Source of the DNA: Johnsonella sp.
GTDB lineage: Bacteria; Bacillota; Clostridia; Lachnospirales; Lachnospiraceae
Length of the DNA: 64,000 nucleotides
Reading direction: 5' to 3'
Assembly (NCBI GenBank): GCA_030529445.1
Contig: JAUMWW010000001.1
Location: 88,121 to 152,120, forward strand
Under the pieces are notes generated by a model. The model searched no databases. It had not been told where the DNA came from and saw only the letters and a program-made list of their open reading frames with translations. How positions within the stretch are numbered: the first letter of the stretch is position 1; each line of letters opens with the position of its first letter. This document shows, piece after piece, positions 33,666 to 42,434 of this stretch. A program made the translations under genes and the position numbers.

Positions 33666-35470
33666 TTCTTTTCCTCCCTGTTTTTCGGGCTTTCCTGAAG
33701 TCCCGAGTCCTTATCTCTTGGCTCTGCGCCCTGTGCAATCCTTTCATCCTCCTCCAGCAGCTCTTTGGGTACGCGGGAATGCGGTGCGAGAAGCTTCTGG
33801 ATCAGGGTATTGAACAACCCGATAAAGAGAAGAAGAATGCCGACCATCATCGTGACGAAAGCTGCCGCCTGGCTGTATTTAGCCTGATCGAACAGAGTAT
33901 AGATCTTGCTGGTGACGAGGTTCCATTTCGGGGATACGAGGAAGATCACCGCGCTGACTGCGGTAATCGCCCGGACAAATGCATAGACGATTCCCGAATA
34001 GAAAGCGTTTCTGAGCATCGGGAGCGTGATCCGCCGAAAAGAGCTTCCGCTGTTTGCTCCGAGTATCGTCGAAGCTTCCTCGATGGAGTTGTCGATCTGC
34101 AAAAGCGTGGTCGTGCCGGACTCTATCGCAACGGGCATATTGCGGAAGGTAAAGACGATAATCAGGATAAATGCAGTGCCGGTGAGCGCAAGAGGCTTAT
34201 TGTTAAAGCCGAGCACATAGGAAATGCCGAGCACCGTACCGGGGATGGCAAACATCAGAACGGAAGCAACCTCGATAAAGGTCTTGCCGTAGTAATTTCT
34301 CTTTGCGGTAATATAGGCAATCACCATACCGAGGAAGCCGCCGATGAAGGCTGCGATAATTCCGAGGAAAACGGAATTTTTCAGGCTGTCCCAGCCGTAT
34401 GCGAGCGCTTTCGTGTACTGAGCCAGCGTCAGGGTATAATTATATCCCCAGGTGGTAACGAAGGAGCCGTATACCACCGTGCCGTAAAGCATGAGAATGA
34501 TCAGACCGATGAAAAGGCAGAAGGCGAGCAGAGGGTATTTGATATAGCCCTCGTCGATCAGCTTTCTCGCCTGCGTCGGTTTTCCGGTGACGGTGACGAA
34601 GCTCTTTTTATTGACCCAGTATTTATTGAGCAGGTAGGCGCTCACTGCGGGAAAGAGCAGAAGTATGGCAAGCACGGAGCCCTTTCTCATATCATAGCTT
34701 CCGGTGATGGTCTTATAAATTTCCACGGAGAGCGTGGTATAATCCCCTCCTATCGTTGCGGGATTGGAAAAATCCTCCAGAGACTGGATGAAAACCAGGA
34801 GGCATCCGGAGATGATTCCCGGGAGGGAGAGGGGAAGGGTCACCGTTAAAAAGGTGTGGAGCCTGTTTGCGCCCATATTGCAGGCGGCATCCTCCACGGA
34901 GGCATCGATGGAGGAGAGGATTCCCGAAAGCGTAAGATAGGCGATCGGAAAAAAAGAAATAACCTGAACGATGATCAGGCTTCGCATCCCGTAGACATTG
35001 CTGTCGGTAATGCCGAGCAAGGTCTTGCTGATCATTCCCTGCTTTCCGAAAAGGAAAATAATGGAGAGCGAGAGGATGAAAGGCGGTGAAAGAATGGGAA
35101 GCGTTGCGATGATTTTTAAAAGCCTCTTAAAAGGTACATTGGTTCGGGTGACGGTATAGGCAAAGACATAGCCGATGAGGGTAGCCAGTACGGATACGAT
35201 CAGGGCGAGTCTGAGCGTTCTTCCCATGGTTCTGATATAGGCGCCGGTATGCAGAACTTCCCTAAGCTGTTGAAGAGAAAGCGCTCCGCTTTCATCGCTC
35301 AGGCTGAAAATGAGCACCTTCATCAGGGGGTATACTACGAATAGGAGCAGGAGCATAATGACGGAAACAATGCTTATCGCAAGCAAGGGCTGGCGAAGTA
35401 TCATTTTTGTTTCCTGGCGCTTTTTGATTCCGGCACCAAGCTTCCTGCTTCCGGGTTTGGAATATTCCAT
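33662..35470 (-). CDS. ABC transporter permease, two-domain FbpB type
   Basis: A 602-residue membrane protein made of two fused permease halves of about six helices each. Each half has the EAA-type loop that docks the ATPase: SVEDAACNMGANRLHTFLTV near residue 195 and SIEEASTILGANSGSSFRRI near 460. The single-chain double permease is typical of ferric-iron importers. The N-terminus has a basic stretch before the first helix. It lies 109 bases after the binding-protein gene and overlaps the ATPase gene. The C-terminal tail is highly charged and probably cytoplasmic. Confidence 0.92.
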   Translation of the reverse strand: MEYSKPGSRKLGAGIKKRQETKMILRQPLLAISIVSVIMLLLLFVVYPLMKVLIFSLSDESGALSLQQLREVLHTGAYIRTMGRTLRLALIVSVLATLIGYVFAYTVTRTNVPFKRLLKIIATLPILSPPFILSLSIIFLFGKQGMISKTLLGITDSNVYGMRSLIIVQVISFFPIAYLTLSGILSSIDASVEDAACNMGANRLHTFLTVTLPLSLPGIISGCLLVFIQSLEDFSNPATIGGDYTTLSVEIYKTITGSYDMRKGSVLAILLLFPAVSAYLLNKYWVNKKSFVTVTGKPTQARKLIDEGYIKYPLLAFCLFIGLIILMLYGTVVYGSFVTTWGYNYTLTLAQYTKALAYGWDSLKNSVFLGIIAAFIGGFLGMVIAYITAKRNYYGKTFIEVASVLMFAIPGTVLGISYVLGFNNKPLALTGTAFILIIVFTFRNMPVAIESGTTTLLQIDNSIEEASTILGANSGSSFRRITLPMLRNAFYSGIVYAFVRAITAVSAVIFLVSPKWNLVTSKIYTLFDQAKYSQAAAFVTMMVGILLLFIGLFNTLIQKLLAPHSRVPKELLEEDERIAQGAEPRDKDSGLQESPKNREEKK

Positions 35471-35579
35471 TTGGATTCCTCCTGTGTCGAAATATAAATA
35501 AATGCAGTTCAGGCTCTTTCCAGCTGTTCTGAGAAAGAGCCTGATGTATTTCTTTCAAAGCCGTTTGATACGATGTATT

Positions 35580-36686
35580 TTATTCCGTAGGAGCACTTGT
35601 GATATTTGATTCAAATTTGCCGGCAAGATCCTTTTTATTTTCGGCTGCCCATACGGCGTCATAATCGATAACGCTTACCTTATCCAAAGTTACCAGACCT
35701 TCTGCAACCATTGCTTCCTTATTCGTCGGAACACGGAAGGAATTGTTTTCCGCATAGAGGTTCTGTCCTTCGGCGGAGCAGATCCAGTCAATAAATTTCT
35801 TTGCATTTTCCTGCTCTGCGGCGGGAGCGCCTTTGATCAGAGCAACCGCGCCGACCTCATAACCGGTTCCGTCCGTCGGGAAAGAAAGCTCTATCGGATA
35901 GCCCTCTGCCGTAGGCTGAAGCCCGTCATGCGAAAAGGTGAGCGCGATGGAAGCCTCTCCGAGCGCAACCGCATTGGGAGCAGCAGAACCGGATTTTGTA
36001 TACTGGGTCATGTTTTTATTTAATTCCGCAAGATAGGGCCATACCTTATCCTCGCCCATCAGCTGTACCAAAGTGGCAAGAACGGTGTATGCGGTTCCCG
36101 AAGTTGCGGGATGCGCCATAATGATCTGATTCTGGTATTTCGGATCGAGCAGGTCTTCCCAGCTCTTCGGATATTCATAGCCCTTGTTTTCGAACCATTC
36201 CTTATTGCAGGCAAATGCGATACAGCCGACATAGATGGGATTCCAGTTTTTCTGGGGATCGAGAAGCTTTTCCGGAGTGGAGGAAAGATTCGGAGACTGG
36301 TAAGGCTCCAAAAGTCCCTGATCCGCCGCGGCGATATAGTTATCGGTAGATCCGCCGAACATCAGTGATGCCTGAGGATTCTCTTTTTCCGCAGCCACCC
36401 TGGTAAGCATTTCTCCGGCAGAGAGGCGGATATAGTCGATTTTAATGCCTGTTTCTTCGGTAAATTTATTGAAATAATATACGACTTCGCTCTCCGGGAA
36501 TGCAGTGTATACGGTAATGTTTCCGCTTGCGCCCTGCTCCTTTGCCTCATCGCTTTTTGCAGCCGCTTCCGAACCCGCAGCCGCAGACTCTCCGCTCTTT
36601 GTTTCTTTGGAAGCGCATCCTCCGAGCATTCCGAATACGAGAGAGGCTCCCAGTAATACAGATGCTAATCTTTTAAACTTCATCAT
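35580..36686 (-). CDS. Iron-type ABC transporter solute-binding lipoprotein
   Basis: A 368-residue binding protein. The signal peptide ends in a lipobox (FGMLGGC, Cys 24), then a Ser/Glu/Ala-rich linker and a two-lobed domain starting GNITVYTAFPESEVVYYFNK, typical of the FbpA/FutA family that binds Fe(III) between lobes, though members also bind other anions. Later motifs are LMFGGSTDNYIAAADQGLLE, MAHPATSGTAYTVLATLVQL and PAAEQENAKKFIDWICSAEG. It is anchored to the outer face of the membrane and feeds the permease. Ribosome site AAAGGAG nine bases before ATG-ATG. The ligand is inferred, not proved. Confidence 0.9.
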   Translation of the reverse strand: MMKFKRLASVLLGASLVFGMLGGCASKETKSGESAAAGSEAAAKSDEAKEQGASGNITVYTAFPESEVVYYFNKFTEETGIKIDYIRLSAGEMLTRVAAEKENPQASLMFGGSTDNYIAAADQGLLEPYQSPNLSSTPEKLLDPQKNWNPIYVGCIAFACNKEWFENKGYEYPKSWEDLLDPKYQNQIIMAHPATSGTAYTVLATLVQLMGEDKVWPYLAELNKNMTQYTKSGSAAPNAVALGEASIALTFSHDGLQPTAEGYPIELSFPTDGTGYEVGAVALIKGAPAAEQENAKKFIDWICSAEGQNLYAENNSFRVPTNKEAMVAEGLVTLDKVSVIDYDAVWAAENKKDLAGKFESNITSAPTE

Positions 36687-36752
36687 AAATATAATCTCCT
36701 TTATCTGATTTTTATCATCATACAGCGCTTTGCCGTAAGTATTTTTGTTTTT

Positions 36753-37796
36753 CTATATCTGAAAGCACGCCCATACCGCATTATGATCGGAAAGCTCCGG
36801 AAGCGAAAAGGCGGCGAGGGCGGAATCGGGCTTGGCAAATCCGAAATCCTTAGTTTCCGTAGAAAGTATCCGAGCTTCAAGAAGCTTAAGCCCTCTGTAA
36901 AGAATCCAATCAAGCGATAAAGGAAGATAAGAGCCGCAGGGAAGAGGCTTGCGCCTCGTGCAGCCCGAATCTTCGGGTACTCTCAGATATCCCAGATTCT
37001 TAGCATCGGAAAGAAGCATTTCTTTCTCGCAAAGCTCAAAGATATCCGGAATCAAAATCCTTTCTTTATCCCGATATAGCTTGGCGAGTGCCTCAATGGC
37101 ATCGATATCTCTGCCGTCAAATCCGTTTGTATTGAGATCGCCGCCGATAATCAGGGGAATACCGGGAAAGGCCTTTTCGGCTTCTTCAAAGATCATCCTC
37201 ATCTGCGCCCTTCTTCCCTCTCCGTCGGTACGATTTTCGAGGTGGGTGCAAACCAGAGCAATTTTTTTCCCTCCGAGATCGATCTTTGCCAGTATCGCAT
37301 TCCGGCTTCCGATTCTCTTCTGGCGGTCAAAATACCAATTATACTTTTCCGGAAGCCTCAGAACTTTCGTCTCTTCAATGGGAAGGCGGGAAAATATCGC
37401 GTTGCCGTGAAATCCCTTCGGATCCTCTTCATTAACAAGCTCGATAAATTCAAGTCCGTACACATAATTCATGCCGAGAAACTCCGCAATTTCCTTTGCG
37501 GTATCCTTCGATCCGGAACGAATACAGCCCAGATCAAGTTCATTGGCGATGATGATATCCGTATCCGAAAGCAGGGGATGGGATCCCAGATAGTTCTTGA
37601 TTTCTTCCAGGTGAACCCCTCTTTCCATATTGAATACGAGAACACGGAGTTTATCCCTCGCATGCTCCGAAGCGGAGCGCAGAGGATGAATCTCTGCCTC
37701 AAAAAACTGCGGGATTTCGGAGATGACCGAGGATTGTTCGGTGTGCCTGAGAAGATCCGAATAATGCCTGCGTTCTGCCGGACTGAGTGCCTTCAT
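36753..37796 (-). CDS. Endonuclease/exonuclease/phosphatase-fold hydrolase
   Basis: A 347-residue protein of the EEP fold. Seen: RVLVFNMERGVHLEE near residue 51 (the Asn motif), DIIIANELDLGCIRSGSKD with the metal-binding Glu, GNAIFSRLPI, LVCTHLENRTDGEGR (His), LIIGGDLNTNGFDGRD (GDxN catalytic motif) and the final SDHNAVWACF (catalytic Asp-His). All key residues are present, so it is an active phosphodiesterase or phosphatase on DNA, a lipid headgroup or a small molecule; which one cannot be told. No signal peptide. It ends 66 bases upstream of the iron-binding protein gene on the same strand, so co-transcription is possible. Confidence 0.87.
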   Translation of the reverse strand: MKALSPAERRHYSDLLRHTEQSSVISEIPQFFEAEIHPLRSASEHARDKLRVLVFNMERGVHLEEIKNYLGSHPLLSDTDIIIANELDLGCIRSGSKDTAKEIAEFLGMNYVYGLEFIELVNEEDPKGFHGNAIFSRLPIEETKVLRLPEKYNWYFDRQKRIGSRNAILAKIDLGGKKIALVCTHLENRTDGEGRRAQMRMIFEEAEKAFPGIPLIIGGDLNTNGFDGRDIDAIEALAKLYRDKERILIPDIFELCEKEMLLSDAKNLGYLRVPEDSGCTRRKPLPCGSYLPLSLDWILYRGLKLLEARILSTETKDFGFAKPDSALAAFSLPELSDHNAVWACFQI

Positions 37797-38298
37797 GCTC
37801 TTGTTTTTTCCTTTCTGTTCCTGTTAAAACAATAAAAAATTTTTTAACTTAATAAAAATCAAGCGCGAAGAGAAGGATTCTCTTCAAAGTTTATATTACT
37901 TTATAGAAGAGCTTGTATTAAGTTTATGATATATTATAATGTTTCTCTATATTTAGTCAACTTTAATTTTTATATATGGGCATATTCAACATATTGCGGG
38001 ATGGATTATTATGCAAAACAAACAAAGAACGAAAAAAAGAAAATGAGGAAGATGAAAAAAAGGAAGAACAAGAAGCTTATGGTGAAATAAAACATATGGA
38101 TAGGGTAGGAAAGAAAGATCTTTCATCAGATTCGTTCATGTATACAATAAAAATATAAAATTTTCATATACATAATAAAAAAAGTATGATAAGATATGGA
38201 AATCAATTATAATAATTTTAAGTAAAAACTTATAAATCGAGGGGGAATATAAGTTTTTGCAAGGAATGGTTATAAAAATATTATAAAACGGGGAGTAA
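37797..38298. other. AT-rich intergenic region
   Basis: This 500-base gap between divergent genes is much richer in A and T than its surroundings. It should hold both promoters, but I could not fix them with certainty. A 60-codon open frame at 37976-38158 has no ribosome site and a biased Lys/Glu composition, and I do not call it a gene. A strong hairpin near the right end is listed separately. Confidence 0.6.
38224..38258 (+). promoter_or_regulatory. Leader hairpin before the POT transporter gene
   Basis: AAAAACTTATA (38224-38234) and TATAAGTTTTT (38248-38258) form an 11-base stem. The 13-base loop contains GAGGGGG, which resembles a ribosome site. The T-rich right arm could also let it act as an attenuator. 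It lies 46 bases before the start codon. Confidence 0.45.
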
Positions 38299-38304
38299 AT
38301 GTAT

Positions 38305-39630
38305 ATGGAAACAAAGAAAGTACCAGGAGGAATGGGTTTTTGGGTTTGTAATTTTGCATTCACCATGGAACGATTCTCATTCTATTCCGCAAAATGGCTG
38401 ATTGCAGTGTTTATTGTAAAGGGCATTACGGAGGGCGGTCTCGGTTTGGATGAAAGTGCGGGAGCGATCGCTTCGGCGAATCTCGTTGCTTTCACCTATC
38501 TTGCCCCGCTGATCGGTTCGTATATCTCGGATAAGCTGGTCGGTGCGCGTTATCTCGTACCCGTGGGCATGTGTCTTATGGCGGCGGGATATTTGGTTGG
38601 CTGGAAGGCAAGCAGCCTCAACAGCGTAAACCTCATGATTTTGCTGGTATCGATAGGAACCGGACTCTTTAAGCCGCAGACCAACTCGATCACGGGACGT
38701 CTCTTTGATGATCCGGGTCTTCTTGATGCAGCGTTCTCGACCCAGTATTCAATGGTAAACGTAGGATCCTTCATCGGAACGACTTTTATCGGAGTTATTG
38801 CAAATGTTCAGGGATATCGTTTCTGCTTCCTGATCTGTGCGGCAATGATGCTTCTGAATGCGATTTGGTTCACCTTCGGCTGGAGATTCCTCGGAGAAGC
38901 GGGAAAGAAGCCCTTCAAGGTTGACGAGCATAAGGTAGACATCAAGAAAGAATCCGTAGAGAAGAAGCCGCTGACTCTGATCGAGAAGAAGAGAGTTGCA
39001 GCGATCGTTCTCGTATCCGCATTTTCCGCTATTTTCTGGGTATTCTGGTATCTTGCATACCTTCCGGTATACTATTACTGGGATGATCCGGCAAAGATGA
39101 ACTGGATGATAGGAAGCTTCCAGATCCCCTCGGCATGGTTTGACTCGGAGAATGCTTTCCTGTGCATCGCGCTCGGACCGATCCTCGGTGCGCTCTGGGC
39201 AAAGGATGCGAAGCGTCCCGGCGGAGGCCTGAGCATATTCAAGCATACCGCGCTCGGTATGTTCATTCAGGGACTTGCCTTCGTTGTATTTGCTCTTGCG
39301 GATGTATTAAGAGGAGGAAAGCCGGCATCTATCCTTTGGATGGTGCTCTTCGGATTCCTGCTCACGGCAGGTGAGATGACCTTCTCTCCCCTGGGCAACT
39401 CCTTTATCTCCAAGTTTGCACCTGCGAAACTCCTTTCGGCAATGATGGCTGTTTGGACCCTCTCAATCTTTATCGCAGGAAAATCTTACGGATACCTTTA
39501 CAATATTACCTCGAACCTTCCCTTTGCACCGGTATATTTTACCATCGCGGTGATACTGATCGTTGCGGCTTTGGTTCTCTGGGTAATGGACGGAAAACTG
39601 AATAATCTTGTAATCAAGCATGAAGATTAA
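38305..39630 (+). CDS. POT/PTR family proton-coupled peptide transporter
   Basis: A 441-residue membrane protein of the proton-dependent oligopeptide transporter family with about 12 or more helices. Seen: the helix-1 motif FTMERFSFYSAKWLI (family ExxER[FY]xYY, first Glu position changed to Phe-Thr-Met-Glu-Arg), APLIGSYISDKLVGARYLVP, GTGLFKPQTNSITGRLFDD and GEMTFSPLGNSFISKFAPAK. The first Glu of ExxER is absent in this reading (NFAFTMER), which affects proton coupling in other members. Two ATGs are near; 38305 has GGGGAG nine bases upstream, 38299 only three, so 38305 is preferred. Single-gene unit with its own terminator. It fits well with the peptidases encoded nearby. Confidence 0.88.
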   Translation: METKKVPGGMGFWVCNFAFTMERFSFYSAKWLIAVFIVKGITEGGLGLDESAGAIASANLVAFTYLAPLIGSYISDKLVGARYLVPVGMCLMAAGYLVGWKASSLNSVNLMILLVSIGTGLFKPQTNSITGRLFDDPGLLDAAFSTQYSMVNVGSFIGTTFIGVIANVQGYRFCFLICAAMMLLNAIWFTFGWRFLGEAGKKPFKVDEHKVDIKKESVEKKPLTLIEKKRVAAIVLVSAFSAIFWVFWYLAYLPVYYYWDDPAKMNWMIGSFQIPSAWFDSENAFLCIALGPILGALWAKDAKRPGGGLSIFKHTALGMFIQGLAFVVFALADVLRGGKPASILWMVLFGFLLTAGEMTFSPLGNSFISKFAPAKLLSAMMAVWTLSIFIAGKSYGYLYNITSNLPFAPVYFTIAVILIVAALVLWVMDGKLNNLVIKHED

Positions 39631-39651
39631 ATAAGAAGAACGAAAATCTTT

Positions 39652-39680
39652 AAGTGCCGCTTTTAGAGCGGCACTTTTTG
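39652..39680 (+). terminator. Terminator of the POT transporter gene
   Basis: AAGTGCCGC (39652-39660), seven-base loop, GCGGCACTT (39668-39676), then TTTG. Confidence 0.92.
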
Positions 39681-39794
39681 TATGTCCGGCTATCCTGCCC
39701 CTTCCGCAAAGAAAGGGATCTTTTGCCCGGCTCTCGCAGGAAGAGAGAGGCTGTGCTATAATCGTTTTAGTGAACAAATATGAGGAGGGATTCT

Positions 39795-40748
39795 ATGTAT
39801 CTGGCAGGATTTGATATCGGTGGAACAAAATCGGCGGCGCTCATTGCCTGCATTCGGAAGGGCATGCTTGAGTTTATCGACAGAAAAGAGATTGCGACGA
39901 CGAGGGACTGGAAGGAAGATATGGATGTTCTTTCAAGCTGGGTCATGGGGAGAAGAAAAGAACTCGGCTCGGCTCTTGCCGGCGCGGGAATATCCTGCGG
40001 AGGTCCGCTGGATCCCGAACGCAAAAGAATTCTCTCCCCTCCGAATCTGCCCGGCTGGGATGAAGTCCCCATTGTTTCTTATTTGGAAGAGAGGCTTGGC
40101 ATCAAGGTTTGGCTCGAGAATGATGCGGATGCATGCGCATTGGCGGAATATCGCTACGGTGCGGGCAGGGGCTCAAAAAATATGATATTTCTTACTTTCG
40201 GAACAGGTCTCGGAGCGGGTCTGATACTGGACGGAAGACTGTACAGGGGCAGCAGCGGAATGGCGGGAGAGATCGGCCATATCAGAATGAGCGAGAGCGG
40301 TCCCCCGGGCTATTATAAGGAAGGAAGCCTGGAAGGCTATGCTTCGGGCGGGGGAATCGCCAAACTGGCAAAGCTGGAAGGCTTCGGCGACCGAGGAGGG
40401 GAAGGCGGGGAGGAAAAGGGAAAGAGGGATCCGGATGCGAAGGAGATCATAAGCTTGGCGAGGGAAGGAGATCCTGAGGCAAAAAGGATCCTGGATATTT
40501 CGGCAAAATACCTGGGGAGGGGGCTCAGCATATTGGTTGATCTGCTCAATCCCGATACGATCGTGCTCGGAAGCATTTTTGTAAGAGCGGAAGATCTCTT
40601 CAGAGAGAGGATGGAGGAGGAGCTGAGAAAGGAATCCTTAAGCTTTTCCTATGAGGCGGTAAGCATCAGGGCTGCGCTTTTATCGGAGAGGATCGGAGAT
40701 TACGGAGCAATTTGTGCGGCGCTTCATCATTTGGAGCGGAAAGAATAA
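39795..40748 (+). CDS. ROK family sugar kinase without the zinc motif
   Basis: A 317-residue ROK protein: phosphate loop LAGFDIGGTKSAALIA, GISCGGPLDPERKRIL, WLENDADACALAEYRYGAGR with the catalytic Asp, and FGTGLGAGLILDGRLYRG. The ROK zinc motif (CxCGxxGCxExxxSG) is replaced by SGPPGYYKEGSLEGYASGGG with no Cys, although the conserved Glu-His (GEIGHIRM) before it remains. There is no N-terminal helix-turn-helix, so it is a kinase and not a repressor. ATG 39795 with GAGGAGGGA upstream is chosen over an ATG 15 bases earlier. It heads the regulator/kinase block 12 bases ahead of the response regulator. It likely phosphorylates the imported hexose. Confidence 0.88.
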   Translation: MYLAGFDIGGTKSAALIACIRKGMLEFIDRKEIATTRDWKEDMDVLSSWVMGRRKELGSALAGAGISCGGPLDPERKRILSPPNLPGWDEVPIVSYLEERLGIKVWLENDADACALAEYRYGAGRGSKNMIFLTFGTGLGAGLILDGRLYRGSSGMAGEIGHIRMSESGPPGYYKEGSLEGYASGGGIAKLAKLEGFGDRGGEGGEEKGKRDPDAKEIISLAREGDPEAKRILDISAKYLGRGLSILVDLLNPDTIVLGSIFVRAEDLFRERMEEELRKESLSFSYEAVSIRAALLSERIGDYGAICAALHHLERKE

Positions 40749-40760
40749 AGGAGGAAATTG

Positions 40761-42368
40761 ATGTTAAGCGTTTTGATTGCCGATGATGAGCATAGAATCT
40801 GCATGCTGATCGAAAAATTAATCGACTGGGAAAGCATGGAGATGGAAGTAATCGCCCGCGCTTCCAACGGAATCGAGGCTTTGGAACTGATCAGAGAGCG
40901 AAAGCCGGATATCGTGATTACGGATATCCGCATGCCCGGATATGACGGAATCGAGCTGATTGCCAAATCCGTGGAGGATGGGCATCGACCAGAGTTTATC
41001 ATTATCAGCGGCTACAGGCATTTTGAATATGCCAGATCGGCGATAAGATACGGGGTCAGCGATTATCTTTTAAAGCCGATTAAAAAATCGGAACTGAAAC
41101 AGACCCTCGAGAAGCTTAGAGATAAATTTCTGCTCAAATCTGAAAGCGTTTCCGAAGCAAGAGCATTTAACTCCGGCTTGGAAAGCAGCAGGGAAGCCTT
41201 GCGAAGCGCATATTTTTCCGGCTTGATTTTTCGGGAGCGCAGGCAGGACAGGGAAAAGAGCAGGGAAGAGATCAATGCGGAATACGGGTACGCATTTTGT
41301 GAGGCTTCATGGTCTGTCGTGATCCTGAAGGCGGGGGGAAGGATTCTGAAAGACTTGAGGACGAAGCAGCTTTTGCTGAGCAGGATAAAGACCTTGCTCA
41401 AGGAGAGGCTGCAAAGCCATATTTATGAGCAGGAGATCTATGAGGAGGAAAATACGCTCTATCTTCTGCTTAATTTTGAAGCCAAGCGCTACGCAGCGAT
41501 CAAGAAGGAGCTCAGGCTTTTGCTCGACGAGATTTTGGTACAGAAGGCGATGTTTGCCGATCTGGCGGTCAGCATAGCGGCGGGGATTGCGGTTGATCAG
41601 ATGGAGCTGCTGGAGCATTCGCTGAAAAACGCTTCAAGGCTGATCGAGGAGAGGCTGATTCTGGGATCGGACAGAATCATAGAGGGAGAGATCCGGAGGG
41701 GAAACGAGATTGCTTCGAGCGCTCTTTTTGAAGAGCTGAACCGAAGCTTGATGAAAGCCTTGGAGAGCCTTGATAAGAGCAGGGTTTTGGAGGTGCTTAG
41801 AAAGCTGAGACAGGATCTTCTGGGGATGGAGGAGATCAGCGGATATGAGATTTTGCAGATGACAAAGGAGGTATGCAATCTTTATATCTTCTTTAGAAAA
41901 AGCATGAGGATTCCGGAAGAGGACGGCTTTCTCGAGCGCTATACCTTCGGCGCAAATTACTGCAGCTGCGCAGCCGAGCTTTTTTCTTATTTGGAGGAGG
42001 TAATCGGCGACTCCTTTGAGGAATTCTGCAAAATCAAACGCAGCCAGGATAATAAGCCGATCCGGCTTGCCAAGGAGTATATTCAACTTCATTACGCCAA
42101 GCCGATCACGCTGGAGGAGATCAGCGAGCAGGTCGGACTTTCTCCGACTTATTTCAGCTCGGTATTTAAAAAGGATACGGGAATGACCTTTCTGGAGTAT
42201 TTATCCGAAAAGAGGATGGAGGAGGCGAAGGCTTTGCTGAAAGATACGCAGATTCCGATTGCGGGCATCTGTGAACAGGTCGGCTATAGCGATCTCAGGC
42301 ATTTTACGAAGCTCTTTATCAAAAACAGCGGTCTTAAGCCGAATGAATATCGAAAGATCTATTCATAA
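40761..42368 (+). CDS. AraC-type response regulator
   Basis: A 535-residue regulator. Residues 1-120 are a receiver domain (SVLIADDEHRI, phosphate acceptor Asp 55 in DIVITDIRMPGYDG, IIISGYRHFEYARSAI, DYLLKPIKKSEL). A helical middle follows, and the last 100 residues are two AraC helix-turn-helices (AKEYIQLHYAKPITLEEISE, QVGLSPTYFSSVFKKDTGMT, QVGYSDLRHFTKLFIKNSGL). It is the YesN type that activates sugar uptake genes. Start with AAAGGAGGAAATTG upstream. Its kinase is the next gene. A pair of direct repeats before the ABC operon at 44949 is its likely target. Confidence 0.93.
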   Translation: MLSVLIADDEHRICMLIEKLIDWESMEMEVIARASNGIEALELIRERKPDIVITDIRMPGYDGIELIAKSVEDGHRPEFIIISGYRHFEYARSAIRYGVSDYLLKPIKKSELKQTLEKLRDKFLLKSESVSEARAFNSGLESSREALRSAYFSGLIFRERRQDREKSREEINAEYGYAFCEASWSVVILKAGGRILKDLRTKQLLLSRIKTLLKERLQSHIYEQEIYEEENTLYLLLNFEAKRYAAIKKELRLLLDEILVQKAMFADLAVSIAAGIAVDQMELLEHSLKNASRLIEERLILGSDRIIEGEIRRGNEIASSALFEELNRSLMKALESLDKSRVLEVLRKLRQDLLGMEEISGYEILQMTKEVCNLYIFFRKSMRIPEEDGFLERYTFGANYCSCAAELFSYLEEVIGDSFEEFCKIKRSQDNKPIRLAKEYIQLHYAKPITLEEISEQVGLSPTYFSSVFKKDTGMTFLEYLSEKRMEEAKALLKDTQIPIAGICEQVGYSDLRHFTKLFIKNSGLKPNEYRKIYS

Positions 42369-42434
42369 GCGCAAGCCTCTGTCGGAACGGGATCTGCGCC
42401 TATTATTATGCGCGCAGGGGGAGAATGGAAAAGA

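Noticed and set aside
33779..34849. 356-codon plus-strand frame opposite the iron permease
   Set aside because: Antisense shadow of a gene with clear permease motifs; highly charged composition with no family.
37976..38158. 60-codon open frame in the AT-rich gap
   Set aside because: No ribosome site, composition typical of A-rich DNA (Lys/Glu), no recognisable family.
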